Positions 33,472 to 47,521 of a stretch of DNA of 64,000 bases are shown here, piece by piece (position 1 is the stretch's first letter; every line of letters begins with the position of its first letter). The DNA comes from Spinacia oleracea. Lineage: Eukaryota > Streptophyta > Magnoliopsida > Caryophyllales > Amaranthaceae. The notes beneath the pieces are model-generated. The model was not told the origin of the DNA. It made no database searches and saw nothing but the letters and a program-made list of their open reading frames with translations. Where the stretch lies: positions 2,728,001 through 2,792,000 of the forward strand of contig NC_079491.1 of NCBI RefSeq assembly GCF_020520425.1, given 5' to 3'. A program made the position numbers and the translations under genes.

Positions 33472-35217
33472 GAAATCAAAGTGGTGATGACAAATGTCAC
33501 TAATTGATTGGCCTCTCTTTTAGATATAAAAAAATAAAAAATAAAATACTTGATTGTAAATTATTTTGTTACCTTTTTACCCAATAAACTAATAAAGTAT
33601 TTGATTCTATTTTCCTAAAAAAAAGATGTGATTCTATATATGAGGAATACTTTATAAAATCTGTTTTTATATTTTGGGAACAAATATAACAATATATGAT
33701 TATATTTTTATTTTAAAAAATATCCATTATACTGATTATGTAATAGGATATTTACAAAAAATAATTAATGTAATCTACCGAGTTGTACTTAAATAATTAG
33801 AATACAAATAAATTAGAAAATCAACGAAGTATTAATATAGTATAAAAAAGGTTACTATAATATTGTATAATAATTTTACAACTAAATTCGATAATTATAA
33901 GTAATATTTTACTATTACTTTAAAAAATAAAGTACGGAGTATGTAACTTCCTTAAACACGAGAAAAGCTTGCGTAACCTAATCTATGTACTACTCTATTA
34001 TGTAACTCCTCATTTTTTTAGACGCAACTCTTTTATTTTTACACTAACTATTATATTCACACATCTATGTAATTTTAATGTTATTTGGTGACTATTAATA
34101 TAGATGATGAATATAGTCATGTACTCCGTATCATTTTGTTGGATTTGTCTAAATACTTACATAATACAAATGTAATACACATATCATTTACTGCAAGTAT
34201 AATCTCTTTAATAAACAATAATCTACTTCAAATATTTAATATGGCAATAAATGTGATAATAAACTTCGTATATGTTTTTACTTAAACCTTCTAATTGCTT
34301 TGGTAATAAATCAATTACACTATGAATTACTTATTTACTTATAGAAATCAATGTGGTGATGACAAATGTCACTAATTGATTGGCCTCTCTTTTAGATATA
34401 AAAAAATAAAAAATAAAATACTTGATTGTAAATTATTTTGTTACCTTTTTACCCAATAAACTAATAAAGTATTTGATTCTATTTTCCTAAAAAAAAGATG
34501 TGATTCTATATATGAGGAATACTTTATAAAATCTGTTTTTATATTTTGGGAACAAATATAACAATATATGATTATATTTTTATTTTAAAAAATATCCATT
34601 ATACTGATTATGTAGTAGGATATTTACAAAAAATAATTAATGTAATCTACCGAGTTTGTACTTACATAATTAGAATACAAATAAATTAGAAAATCAACGA
34701 AGTATTAATATAGTATAAAAAAGGTTACTATAATATTGTACAATAATTTTACAACTAAATTCGATAATTATAAGTAATATTTTACTATTACTTTAAAAAA
34801 TAAAGTACGGAGTATGTAACTTCCTTAAACACGAGAAAAGCTTGCGTAACCTAATCTATGTACTACTCTATTATGTAACTCCTCATTTTTTTAGACGCAA
34901 CTCTTTTATTTTTACACTAACTATTATATTCACACATCTATGTAATTTTAATGTTATTTGGTGACTATTAATATAGATGATGAATATAGTCATGTACTCC
35001 GTATCATTTTGTTGGATTTGTCTAAATACTTACATAATACAAATGTAATACCCATATCATTTACTGCAAGTATAATCTCTTTAATAAACAATAATCTACT
35101 TCAAATATTTAATATGGCAATAAATGTGATAATAAACTTCGTATATGTTTTTACTTAAACCTTCTAATTGCTTTGGTAATAAATCAATTACACTATGAAA
35201 TACTTATTTACTTATGG
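33472..35217. repeat. Near-identical tandem duplication, unit about 872 bp
   Basis: Copy 1 (33472-34343) and copy 2 (34344-35217) differ at only a handful of bases (for example GAATTACTT against GAAATACTT at the end, and one inserted T after CCGAGT). Hence it is much younger than the other tandem duplications in the window. It starts just inside the Helitron-like 5' end, and small identical open frames in both copies have no known domain. Confidence 0.95.
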
Positions 35218-35499
35218 AAATAAATTTTTTGATTATTTTTAATACTAAATAAAAATAGAAGATGTAAATATGCATATTATTCTATTCCCAATCGGCTTAT
35301 GTAAACGTTAGGTAAATATGGTGCACTAAGTAAATTACCATTTATAATGAATATTCTGCGAAATATATATAGCATAAATATACGAGTACTACGTAAGTTG
35401 TCAGACACTACCTTAAGCTGACACATATCATGTAATTTTTTTATTATTAATCTAAAAATTGGTATATTCTACAGAGTACAAGACACTATGATGTTTCTA

Positions 35500-37889
35500 T
35501 CTATTTATATACTATACTAAAAGAGAGGGTATCTCAATGTGGTGTTGACACATGTCATTTTTAATTTTACTTTTACTTTTTATTGCTTAAAAGCATATCA
35601 TTTACATTACTTCGAAGTATATAGATAATACAATCTATATTATTGAATATACGGTATAAAATAATATCTATATACTAAATTCAAAAAACTATTTAATTTA
35701 AAGATGTTATTGACTTCTATTGTCTATCACAAAGATATTATGGAAAATATTAGAGACAAAGTATATGAACAATACCAAAACAATATAATCATTATTTAAC
35801 ATTTTTTATACGTTAACTAAAAAGATATTAAACAAAAACTTTGATCAAATTGAAATATATATACTCCGTACTAGAATGTATGTTTATTAGGTTGCTCAAA
35901 AACTATATTTTCTATGTTCATAAATACTCGCAACGTTTGATATTTTTACACTATTCACATATTCCACTTTGACTATTATTGGTGATTTATATGTCAAATA
36001 AAACATAGCCATGTGGGATTTTGTTAGATTTGTCTCAATACGTATTTTTAAAACATCAAATTTTTATAATTTTTTCTTGAATAGAATTAAAGATATTGAC
36101 GATCTAAATTATGCATTGGCATCGTGAAAGTGACAAACTTTGCGAGTATTTAAGAACGGAGGAAGTATATTTTTTATTTTTTCTTAACATAAAGTTATGA
36201 CCAAAATGTATGTTTTTATTATTAACATATATATAAATGTACTAAAATGTATGTTTTATCCAAATGGGTATATATGCATGCATTCTATATACACTGCGTA
36301 ATATAATATTGGTGAAATTACGATATGACTATTATTCAATCATATGTACTCCGACTTCGTAGTATTTAAAATATGACTATTACAAAATTGTACGTACTCT
36401 TACAACATAGTACTTATACTATTATAAGAGTCTCAACAATTATTTTAGTAAATGTATTAAATAGTATTTTCTCTATTTTTTTTTATTTACAACACTTCCC
36501 TAAACGAAAAAATTGCAACACTTTTCTAAAACAGAAAAGTTGCAACACACCATAAATGCAAAACTATTTTGTATAATTTGACATTTCTACCTCACTTTAC
36601 TCTCTTTATTAACTATAACCTCTCAAACACCAAATAAAATAACATAACTCATTTTCACTTATAACCTTATATTAAAGAATTTTGATTCTTTTTTCTTAAA
36701 GTGTGATAATGTGTATGTTCCAACTATATAGAAACGGAGGAAGTTATATCAAAAATATCACTTCTTTACTCTTTCACAAATATTTTATTCAATAGTTCTT
36801 ATGTCCCTTTATTTTCCTCATATTCATCTTTGGTGTGTCCGTTTGAGATTAATCCATACATTAAACGAAAATTTTTCCCACTTGCTCTCTCTCTATCTCT
36901 TCTCTCATGTGACTACTTTATCAACTCATGTTCACATTTTATACTCAATTCTTAATAAACTGATTTTTGGCCATGGCGCAATCAAAAGGGTCGGAGTAAG
37001 TTTATTAGAAAGTTAACTGAAGGTAACATGAATTATTAACCAAATATAGGAATGTCAAATTGTCAAGTGGGGCGGGTTTTGAGGAGATCCTTATGCAACG
37101 CCCCAAGTTGGAAGGGTTGGTGGAAAACTTTAATTTGGTGGGTGATGCGGATAGAAAATGTATCTGCCTCGAGTGACAAGGCAATGTTGAATTTTAGATT
37201 TAACCCTCTCACCTCACATACCCTTCATCTAATTGATTATGAATAACATTTTTAACAACTAACCTACATATTACAACATTTTATTTATTTATTCAATTAC
37301 TCTAATAAGACAACCAAATTGGAAAATACTCTAAATAGGGTTTTAAATTAAATTGAAAACTACCAAAAAAAGGGTATATGGTTGGTTTGAGATGAATTTT
37401 GATAAATGGGTGGGTGATGGAGCGGGAATGAATTTTATTTTGTAGGTCGGTAACGTACATATATATCGTCGGTGGCGGGGATAAGGATGATATTTTAATG
37501 TGAGTACGGGTGCGGAGGGACAATCCTCCGCGCCCGCCTTTCCTTGACTAAAAGTTATCTCTAGCGGAATAATGTACATGATGTGTCTAAGTGATAAGTG
37601 ATCGGGTAATGAGATAAATGCGGGGCGAGTATTATGTGAGTATATTTTGTGTATTAGTTCTACAAGCTCTATAGAAATAAAGGGTATATGAGAATTACTT
37701 TATGTTTGACACGGGTAATGAATGAGAATGAAAGTAAAAACTATCCACGATTCATTTTAATTTAGAAGAATATCTACAAGCTTTATTTTGGTTAATTGTC
37801 TATGGATATAGTTTAGATTTCATGTCAATTTAATAGGGAGTATTTTGTGTAGTAGATGTAAATCGTGCATCACACGGGTGCTATACTAG
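35500..37889 (+). mobile_element. Non-autonomous Helitron, about 2.4 kb
   Basis: The 5' end is A|TCTATTTATATACTATACTAAAAGAGAGG in form (35500, A before it), close to the start at 33448. The 3' end has a CGTG..CACG stem (37864-37876), then GGGTGCTATACTAG, and T at 37890: the canonical stem, CTAG and A|T insertion site. There are no terminal inverted repeats. Inside I recognise no Rep or helicase; GC-richer patches near 37060-37200 and 37430-37540 may be captured DNA. Confidence 0.65.
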
Positions 37890-38835
37890 TTTTACTCTAA
37901 TCCGAAGTAGTTTTTTTGCGGTTTATATGTACAATTCTATTTACTCATGGGTTGACACAAGTTTTAAGTTTATTAAGTTTCTTATTTTGTTTGAGATTGC
38001 CAATTTAATTTGTTGTATAATTAATTACCCAATGGCTATTTAGTTTGTACTCATAATATTTATCAATTAGTGCAAATGGAATGCCATAAACATAACTTGA
38101 CGTCATTGTTAAAAAAAGTTACCTTCACTTAAAATTAAAATTAATAGTATGTCATATCTAAATACAAATGGAATGCCAAAAACATATGTTGTCGTCATTG
38201 TTAAAAGTTTTTACCTTATTTGAAATTATAATTAATAATACACCATATCTCTCAATGTTTATAAGTTCCATATCCTACAATGTTCATATTTTGAAATAAG
38301 ATTACGCAAGAGTTCAAGACAATAATGATCTTATTAGCAAGAAACATAAATTGGATTTTCACTTCGAGGTTCTTATTTGCAACACCCAAAAGTTAGTGAT
38401 CTTGCAAATCTTAAAAAGTAGTCGCTGTTCAAAACTAGTATCTCGATTCTATAAAGAAACTCTTGACTATTCTGTGTCCTCCTTTAGAAATTCCTACCGT
38501 GCCAGTAAGTTAAGTTTTATTTTAAGAAAAAAACATTTCAAACCTTAAAAATTAAAATCTTTTATATAAGAAATTAAGAACTCGTCATAAAAATTCTCAA
38601 TCATTAAAAAGAGATATTAATCATCAAAACATCAAGAACATATAGAAAGTTTTATATAAAATATTATGCACGCATGACACATCTCATGCACATATACTAG
38701 TTCTTTATTAGTTAAACCCCAGATGTTGCACTGGCCAAAAATAGTTATGGTTTTAATAAACATTGGTATATTCAAAATTAGTCATAACAAACTTTACAAG
38801 GAAATACTCCCCATATTGGTTTACTTTTATTTTTA

Positions 38836-39191
38836 GAGCAACATCAGCGCTAAGTTTTAAGATTTGAATTTTCCTGACATGACATATGACTCACGTAGTC
38901 TTAAGATCAGACATATCAATTTGAAGCATTGAAGTGGGTTAGTCTTAATAAAGTCTTAAATCGAGTTTTGAAAAACTAAGACTCAACTTAAGACTCAATA
39001 TGTGAGTTAAATAAAATAAATTAATTAAAATACTATATTATTTGATATGCTTGAAATGAGTTTGAGGGGTGAAGAACTAAATTTGAATGAGTCTTAAGAA
39101 GTCTTAACAAAATTTAATTAATTAAATATTAGTGGAAAGATGACATGGCATATGAAGAAAGTCTTAAGATAAGACCCCCTTGATGTTGCTC
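38836..39191. mobile_element. MITE with GAGCAACATC ends, 356 bp
   Basis: The left end GAGCAACATCAGCG and right end CCTTGATGTTGCTC are inverted, with TTA at 38833-38835 and 39192-39194. The inner arms hold CTTAAGA motifs on both sides. Typical of Harbinger-like MITEs common near plant genes. Confidence 0.75.
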
Positions 39192-39539
39192 TTACATCTG
39201 TTTGAGGTCGAGGTTTCAAACTTTGACTACACATAATAGTGCGTAACTTCTTCTCTCCCTTCTTCCTTCAAAATCGTAATTCTGTAAGGGCTACCACCAC
39301 CATTAGGTTGATGGTAAGTCTATATTTTTTTTCCTTCTGCCTTTTGATTTTGTGTTCATAATCAAAACACCATTCTCTGTCTATTGAAGAGTTTATTTAC
39401 CTATTTATTGGGCTTTCTCTCTCTCATTGTGAGAACTTATGGATATATTTTTAATTTCACAAGAAAAATTGATATATTGATAAAGGTTTATGCAGTGTTA
39501 CAACAAATGTCAGTACCTAACATTATCATGACAATATGA

Positions 39540-41720
39540 AAGTCTCTCCTACTCCACTCATACATAAATATAAGGTAAATTACAAGTTAGTATAGGGAGC
39601 ATTGCGCACTACTACAAACCATGTTCACCCTATGGTCACAGTGTGGTTCAAGAGTCTAACATTAAGTTTCTAATTTCCTACCCAGGTTCCCGATGGTCAC
39701 GGTGACAACTAGATTAATATAAATGAGGCTCAACACCCACTATAATCATGCTCCTAGGGTCAACACGAATAATGAGTGTTTTCCGTGTCAAAGAGAGTGT
39801 TTATGGTGTTAGCGGCTTTGTGCTCAATGGTTATCTAGGAGAACAACTATAGCGCATGAATCGCACATTTCCTTAGGGATTGGAACAAGGCAACAAACAA
39901 GCAAGACCAACACATGTCATATAACATGGTCATATACCTATCTCAAGCAATGACATAATACCACAACAACTAGCAAAGCCCAACAGACACCAAAATTACA
40001 TACAAGTAAAGGGATAAGGATTTTTCATTCCATAATTCTACTAGGGATCACCCATCATGAAATTAATCAAGAACAAACAACATAAATAAGCAAGAAAAAT
40101 AAGCAAGACATGAAAATAAAGAAAGAAATTAAAGATGACAATAAATAAAGCAACAAGTAAAGATATATTGAGGAGACAGTAAGAAAAAAAAACTAATTTA
40201 GATTGACATGAAAGTTTCAAGTGTTGAGTTTCACCATCAAAATCCAAGCAAAAACAAGAAACTCTGACTTTCCCTCTTTAAATTATAACTCCCCCTTTCA
40301 CTATAACTCCCTTTTATCTCTCTAAGATCCTCCCATGGAGGCTACATGGTGGGAAAAGTTAATGAATAATTTGACATTTGATAGTATATATACTATAGTG
40401 ATTACAAGTTAAATAAAAGCTAAAAAAAAGTAAAAATAATCGTTGGAATTGGGCCTGGAAGTTGTATTATCCGAGCAGAAGTTGCACGACCCCTGCTGAG
40501 ATTTTCTCATTTGCTACTGCCTGTACGACCCCTGGTAAAGCTGCACGGTTCGTGCTGCGGCCTGCGTTGTACTACTTCTTTTAAAAACGTCATAACTCAA
40601 TTTATACTCATTAAAAAGGGTTTGTGACCACTCGTTGAAAATCTATTGAGATAAGATATCCCCTCCAACTTGAATCACCTTAAAAAGGAGAGTATATCGT
40701 AAGTTATGAGAAGTTAAAGTTGACCCTTATGCAAGTACTCTCCCGAATCTTTCCTCAACGACTTTAACTATTTAAGATACTTATCCATGGGTTTCAAGAC
40801 CTCTTAGGATATACTTACAAAACTAGAAGTAGGAGAAGTACCAAAGTCCTAAAAATATAACAAAAGAAACAAAAACACACAAAAGAAATACAAACATTAC
40901 AAATAAGAGAAACTAGGAAAAAACTTAGATATACGGAGTAACATGCAAAATGAAGATGAAAATTAAGTAAGGTGGAAGGAAATTGGGGGACTAAAATAGG
41001 TGTAAAAAACCACTCATCAAACTCCCCAAGCTAAACCTCTACTTGTGCTCGAGTAAACAAAACAAAACTACAAACATAAGAAAGCAATAAAACCTAACTC
41101 AGTGTCTTAGGAATCGCGATTGCACTTAGTATGTGCAACAAACACTTTAAACCCCTAGATCTCTCTAGTGGACGAGTTGCCTCTTGTGAGGGTTTCCATA
41201 GAGATTAACCATCAACTTCATGTCCAAGGTCCCCTTTAATTGGTAGGATAGACTAACAATCAAGGTATGGAGCAATATCATTATGCATCAAGATAGAGGA
41301 GAAACACTTCTAATAAATAAGGTCACCACTTTTCAAAATAACTCTCCAACCACAACCAATATGCAAAATAAAATAGCAACAACCAAGCCATAATGTCAAA
41401 CACATATATACACAAGATTTTCAAAAATCAAGGTCAACAACATTTTGGTGTTCCCTTAAGTTAAACAAAACTTTGCTAACATCACTTTTGTCGTACACTC
41501 CACTCTTATGTGTGTTTGAGAGACTATAATTAATCATCCTCTAAGTATTTCTCATGGTGGAACAATTGTCTTCATGCTTGACTTAGTTAAATTACACGAG
41601 TGTACATGGTTTTAGAGGACTAACTATATCACTCAAATACATAAACAATTATATAATTATTCTATTTATTCATAATTCTTATTACATACTTGTCAACTTC
41701 AAGGGAAAAGAAGAACAAAG
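39540..41720 (-). mobile_element. Probable Ty3/gypsy non-coding remnant
   Basis: On the minus strand GTTTAGCTTGGGGAGTTTGA near 41015-41050 resembles the conserved motif before the 3' LTR of Athila/Tat-type plant retroelements. Around 40460-40560 is a run of related phrases (GCACGACCCCTGCT, GTACGACCCCTGGT, GCACGGTTCGTGCT). I see no gag, reverse transcriptase or integrase and cannot set the ends. A guess from motif, not domain, evidence. Confidence 0.4.
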
Positions 41721-42826
41721 TGTGTCCAACTAAAAATAACAATTAAAGAGAAAAAACATCAACGTGCCAACTGAAGAGGAATGCATGAAGTATAACGTAA
41801 GATTTTTTTTGTGAAGGGTAATGCAAAACTATTTACTTCTTCTAATGTCTTTTTAAATTGAAGTGAGTGCATGTATTAAAAATTCGAGTAATGTATTTTA
41901 AAATTTTGAGCACTCATTGCATATAAATGAAGTTAGTTTCGATGTATCTCAAATTCTCCATGTTTCATGGCCACTAAACACTTTCAGTTCAACAAGTGAC
42001 AACTCATTTATTCTCAAACCTTATTTGCCCTTTATATAAAACCCTCCTCCATCTCAAACCCTAAAAGTCCCTCATTTCTACACTTTTTCCTGTGTACGCG
42101 ACCGCTCATTCTTCCTCTCTCCTAGCAAAGCCTTAGCAACCATGCAACTTAAATTTCACTAAGGAAAATTATTTTTTTCTTTTTCCAAAAACGCAATCAT
42201 AATTCCAGTAATGCTATAAGATACTTTTAGAGACAACTAAAAAAGTATCTTTTAGATACAACTATAAATAACTAAGGCTAAAAATAATTTTAGGAGGCCA
42301 TTAATTATGCCTCAAATTGTCTGTTAATAAATTTTCTTTAGTAATATAAAAAACTTAAAATGTAAAACCTCCTATATGGGTAGGTAATTCCCCCCTAATG
42401 AGCTAAATATTGATCATCCATGTCATTGATAAATTTGCGAATAATTTTTCATTAGCATTATTTTAGTCATCAAAGCATTACTATCCTTTTGATAAATGGT
42501 AAATTAAGAGTATGTAATGAGTTTGTCAAGTTTGGTCTTGTCATCTTGTGACTTTGTGAACCATAATGTATTTGAGAGTCAATTAAATTGCGAAATTATG
42601 TAACTTAGACAAATTGCACTCTTTCGTAATATATTGCGAAATTATGTAACAAAGACAATATGCGTTATTTTTGAGGGGAATTATGTAATACAGAGTATCA
42701 AGAGACCAACTATTAGTAAAAAAAATGTTTAACTTGTACAATTACTTTGATCCGGTTGGAAGAGAGTAAACTTATGAGAATAATTTTATTGGATTCAATT
42801 GGATATAATTGAAACTTACTAGAACT

Positions 42827-42886
42827 GATAATTGAAAAAATTATATTATTGGATATGATAATTGAAAAAATTATATTATTGGATAT
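42827..42886. repeat. Perfect 30-bp tandem duplication
   Basis: GATAATTGAAAAAATTATAT plus the next 10 bases is present twice without change, directly upstream of the duplicated RPS15 flank. Confidence 0.95.
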
Positions 42887-42897
42887 GATATTATTGT

Positions 42898-44455
42898 AAA
42901 TTAGTTATAAGGTGAAGATAACATGCAGTAAATATACGATATTAAATCACGTTGTTAAAGTTCTTTTCTCACTCATGCCTAGAAACCAACCTTTTTATGT
43001 TCAACTAGAGCTTTTTCCAAAACGAATCATGAACCATCAACTTCAACTGATATTTAGGGAATGCATTAATTCATGTATGTGGTTTGGCGTGAAACGTTTT
43101 CAATGAAAAATAATTTTAATTGAAATTTTTTTCAAGGAAAAACACAAATTCAAACTATTTTTCCTTTGTTTGTTTCTTTGCGAGAAAAATAATAAGAAAG
43201 GAAAAATGGGTAAAGATTGATGGAAAGAAGGAAGATGGAGGTAAGGAGGAAATACGGAAAAGAGGTTTCCCTTCCTTTATAGAAAATATTTTTTCACATT
43301 TGACGGAGTTATGAAAAATTAATACCTGTCAAACCAAACAATGTAAAATGATTGAAAATGACAAAATCGGGGAAAATCGTTTTCCATAAAAATATTTTAC
43401 ACCATACCAAACTGACCATTCGTGTCTTCCCCTTTCCTTTTATCCTCCTCTCTCAAACTCTATCCCTCCAACAATTAAATTTGAGGGACTTCCATCAATT
43501 AATATAGGTGGAAATCCCCAAAATATAAGTTCGTGTTTATTTTTCGTGCGAGAAAAGTTTCTCACTCGAAAGACAATGATTCCCTCCTCTCATTGCAAGA
43601 GTCTTTTCTTTTTGTTTGTCAATGTCCAAGATCTCCGATCTAAAAGACTATCGTAAAATTGGTTCGTTGGGAAAAATGTATACATGACAGCAATGTGTAT
43701 CGTTTTTTTGAATCAGATGAAAATCGTTCTCACAACTACAACAACAAATCGTTAGATTGTCTTTCCAAAAATTGTGTAGTAAAGGATATGTGTGAGTGAT
43801 GCACCACGTTGCAAGATATGCTCGACGATCATAGATGTGATGAAGAAAACATTTCTTGATTCAAACCCGTAGACATCTCACCCTTGTAGAATACTGGAAA
43901 AAAACATTGTAAACGACTGAATTATCCAACGTAAATAACAATTACGACGAGATTGCCCGTCATAGTCCCATCGTGAAAGGGGCCCGTCATAATTAACTAT
44001 CCCGTATCACATATTATGTCGATCGTTTGATTTGTTTGATTTGTTTGATTCTTTGAGCTATATGACGCTCCAAATGCCATTTCATAGTTGTATTTTTGTA
44101 ATAAAAGCGACGGAATTTGAGCCTGTAATAAATGGTCTAAAATATTTCCCCGACCCAAAACAATTCGACCAATTTAATTCGAACCACCACTCAACCCACC
44201 ATGAGTATGTCCACGTCCAAGTCCAACCAAACAAATAACACCACCACTATATATTTTCATGGGCCACTAACTAACATAAATTAAGCCCACTGGCAAACCC
44301 ATCTCCACTCTCAACCTTATACACCAATTTAAACCCCAGCCTCACTTCCAAACCTTAGAAATTACCCTCTTTGAGCGCACACTCTCTCTCTCAACTCCAT
44401 CACCCTTTCTATCGCTTCGCATAAACCTCATTAGCAACCATATGGTCGGTAATTG
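42898..44455 (+). pseudogene. Promoter-only duplicate of the RPS15 upstream region
   Basis: This segment matches the DNA upstream of RPS15 (47316-49845) in order and orientation: GGTGAAGATAACATGCA, AATCATGAACCATCAACTTC, CATGGGCCACTAAC, CAATTTAAACCCCAG, GCGCACACT and CTCTCTCAACTCCATC. It stops around the ATG (44442-44455) and no RPS15 exon follows. The telo box that reads AAACCCTAG in front of RPS15 is AAACCTTAG here; a TGGGCC site II motif is kept. A MITE sits in it at 43076-43420, absent from the other copy. It is a truncated segmental duplicate: promoter and leader without a gene. The region 41721-42826 before it is AT-rich and unassigned. Confidence 0.85.
43076..43420. mobile_element. Decayed GGCTCC-type MITE in the RPS15 promoter duplicate
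   Basis: It carries the same AAAACGTTTTCAATGAAAA, TTTTCCTTTGTTTG, AAAATCGTTTTCCATAAAA and TTACACCATACCAAACTGA blocks as the copies at 17720-18045 and 58011-58325. The corresponding site at about 47488 in the RPS15 copy is empty (TTCATGTATTTGTC). This shows insertion after the duplication, or loss from the other copy. Confidence 0.8.
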
Positions 44456-45479
44456 TTTTGTAGGATGATAAGTAATGAAAGGTATGCAATGAAAGGAAGA
44501 ACAACAGGAATACTACAGTAATCATACACCGACATAAAACAATTGATTCTTGTACGAAGTACTGTAATCTTTTTGAGTCTTACTCTAAAGATTTAAAACA
44601 ATAAGAGCTATTATTAGTGATTTACTTTTACCAAATCTAGTTTTTTATTCTCATTTTTGTTAAGATGAATTGTTCAGATAATTACTCATATTCTACTTAA
44701 ATGGTTTAACCTCACCATATAAAACATTTTGTTTGATGGTTTAGGTAAAGGGTTAATTAACTGGCAAAAAAACATGAGCAGACATGTTAGGTCTTAACCG
44801 ACCATATGACTGTTTTCAAATTCTAATTCTGAAACTTTTTTTAAAATTAAATAAAGAAACTTAGGGGTATATAAAATCATTAATTCAACTAGTCTTATTT
44901 TTAAGTGTGAACTGTTGTGGGGTTATTTTTAGGAGATTGTATATGTTTATGAAAAACTATGGACAGTGCCTACTAACGTTATAATTCAGTTAGATCACTA
45001 GTCCAAACTACCCATTAATCTGCAAGAGGAGTGTGTTATAAAAGTATCTAATTAAGTAAAATTGTTTAAAAATATTATTTATATATAATATTTGAGAGAA
45101 ATAACAATGTGTTAGCTAGGCTAGTTTGTACAAACAAATTGAGATGTCTATTTATAAGCTCTTTAATCCCTATAATATTCTATAACCTACTTTAACTAGG
45201 AAAGCTCTATGCATTCTCCTCTCTAGAAGGGACCTCTAAGTACAAGGATACTTCTAAATTTTTCTTAAAATATGTATAAAGGATACGTTTTAGCCTTCCA
45301 GATGCTTCTCATGCTAGAACCTTCTATACAAAACCAAGCTAGAATGTCCAAGACTCCTCCGGAGCATTCTGAAATCTTTTGGTGCACCACAAAAAAAATT
45401 TACTGCATCAACCCATATTTTTGGGCCTCCAAAATATGGGCCGACCATTATCTTTATTTGCACAAAATATGTGAGACCA
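44456..45479. other. AT-rich DNA between the RPS15 promoter duplicate and the copia remnant
   Basis: No gene seen. Some of it (from about 45060) may be 5' untranslated or LTR sequence of the copia element, but I found no match to the 3' LTR at 47048-47262. Confidence 0.35.
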
Positions 45480-47262
45480 TTAATGCTAGCCAGTGGGAGC
45501 TTGCAATGAAAGATGAGACACAATCTTAATCTCAAATCAGACATGGAAACTAGTTGAGTTACCAATATGTAAGAAATCCTTTCACTATAAATGGGTATAT
45601 CGAGTGAAAAAGGAGCATGATGGTTCCAGAGATACAAAGCTCGATTAGTAGTCAAAGGATTCCAACATGAAGGAGTTGACTATAATGAGATTTTCGCATC
45701 TGTTGTTAAACTCAATACCATCAGAACAATGATGAGTATTGTTGCCATTGAAGATCTTTATTTTGAGCAATTAGATGTGAAAACTGCATTTCTTCATGGA
45801 GATCTGGACGAAAAGATATATATGCATCAACTAGTATATTTCTTAGAGTGTAGGAAAGAAAATATGGTGTGCAAACTTAAGAAAAGTTGGTATGGCCTAA
45901 AACAATCCCCGAAACAGTGGTATAAAAAGTTTGATAGCTTTATGCACAAGGAATATTTCCAGAAGTGTAACGCTGACCACTTTTGCTACATTAAAAGATA
46001 GCAGTCCAGTTATATCATCTTGCTACTTTATGTCGATGATATGTTAGTAACAGGTCCCAATATGGATGATATTAAAAGGTTGAAGCAGCAATTGTCAAAG
46101 GAGTTTGACATGAAGGACTTAGGTCCAACAAAGAAGATTCTTGGAATGCAAATTACAAATGATAAGCATAAAGGTACTTTTCAATTATCTCAATCAGAGT
46201 ACATCAAACGTGTTGTACATATATTCAATATGAGTGACTCCAAGCCATTTAGTACACCCTTGGCAAGTCACTTTCGATTATCCAAGGATTAGTGCCCTCA
46301 AACGGAGGAAGGTAAAGATTATATGTCTAAGGTTCCTTATGACTCAGTCATTGGCAGTTTGATGTACTCAATGGTTTGTATAAGGCTAGATATTGGACAT
46401 GTAGTGGGAGTTGTTAGCAGGTTTATGTCAAATCCAGGAAAATTTCATTGGGAAGTAGTGTAATGGATTTTGAGGTGTCTACGAGGTACCACAAAGAAGT
46501 GTTTGTACTTTGGTAAAGTTGAATTAAAAGTACAAGGTTATGTAGATGCAAACTTTGGAGGTGAAGTCGACCATAGAAAGAGCGCCACCAGCTATATATT
46601 CATAGTTGGAAATACAACGGTTAGTTGGATGTCCCAGTTACATCAGATTGTTGCTTTATCCACTACAAAGGCTGAATATATAACAGTAACTGAAGCCAAT
46701 AAAGTGATGATATGGCTTCAAGGTTTGTTAACTGAGTTGGGGTTCTAGTAGGAGAATAATATTCCATATAGTGATAGTCAAAGTGCGATACACTTGGCAA
46801 AGAATTCAGTATTCCATTCTCGAACAAAGAATATTTTTATTCGATCTTTAATAGAGGATGAAGTGCTAAAATTGGAAAAAGTTTAAGGAACTAAGAATGT
46901 GACAAATATGTTAACAAAGACGGTGACTATTGACAAACTAAAGTTGTGTTCCACTTTAGTTGGCATGTATGAGTAACATACGAGAAAGTTGTACTCCATG
47001 GAGTAAGGTGTGAAGACAGATTAAAATCGGTCTTCAAGTGGGAGATTGTTTGTAATAATCATCCCAGATAAAAAGAAAACACAAAAGCAGAGAGAGAAAG
47101 AAGCTTTAAGAGATTTTTTTAGTAAATTTTTTGCAGCGTATTTGGAGATTATAACACTTGTCGGATAGTCATTTTTTTGTGTGTGTGTTATTTTAATTAT
47201 AATTGCTATTCCTACTAATCTGTTTCATTAGGAAAGTTGCATAATTTCCTAACAGATTGATC
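45480..47262 (+). mobile_element. Ty1/copia retrotransposon remnant (RT, RNase H, 3' LTR)
   Basis: Reverse transcriptase motifs are present in order: QLDVKTAFLHGDLDEKIYM, CKLKKSWYGLKQSPKQWY, LLYVDDMLVTG. RNase H follows, with GYVDANFGGEVDHRKS, ALSTTKAEYI and, after a stop, SDSQSAIHLAKN. Stops at several points (for example after YIKR and LSKD) and a damaged N-terminal part show that it is dead; gag, protease and integrase are absent. AAGTGGGAGATTG (47037-47049) is the polypurine tract, and the 3' LTR probably starts TGTTTGTAATAATC and ends CCTAACA near 47262. It lies between the two copies of the RPS15 upstream DNA. Confidence 0.88.
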
Positions 47263-47489
47263 GAAACTTATATTATTATACATTTAGACATGATGTAAAC
47301 TTATTGGACCTGTAAATTAGTTGTAAGGTGAAGATAACATGCAACAAATATACAATATTAAACACATTGTTAAGTTATTTTCTCGCTCATGAGTCGAGCT
47401 TTTTATGTTCAACTAGAGCCTTTTCCAAACTGAATCATGAACCATCAACTTCAACTCATATTTAGGGAAAGCATTAATTCATGTATTTG

Positions 47490-47521
<32 letters not shown>

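Larger units (their letters stand above)
33448..38700 (+). mobile_element. Probable outer Helitron, interrupted
   Basis: An A|TC junction at 33447-33449 starts TCTATATATTATACTAAAAG, a typical plant Helitron 5' end. A CTAG at 38697-38700 followed by T lies after GCACGCATGACAC...CATGCAC, resembling a Helitron 3' end. In between are a near-identical tandem duplication and what looks like a second Helitron. Pairing of these particular ends is inference; there is no Rep/helicase gene. Confidence 0.4.

Noticed and set aside
34085-35158. Two near-identical 66-codon frames
   Set aside because: They are copies in the 872-bp tandem duplication, AT-rich and without a domain; identity reflects youth, not selection.
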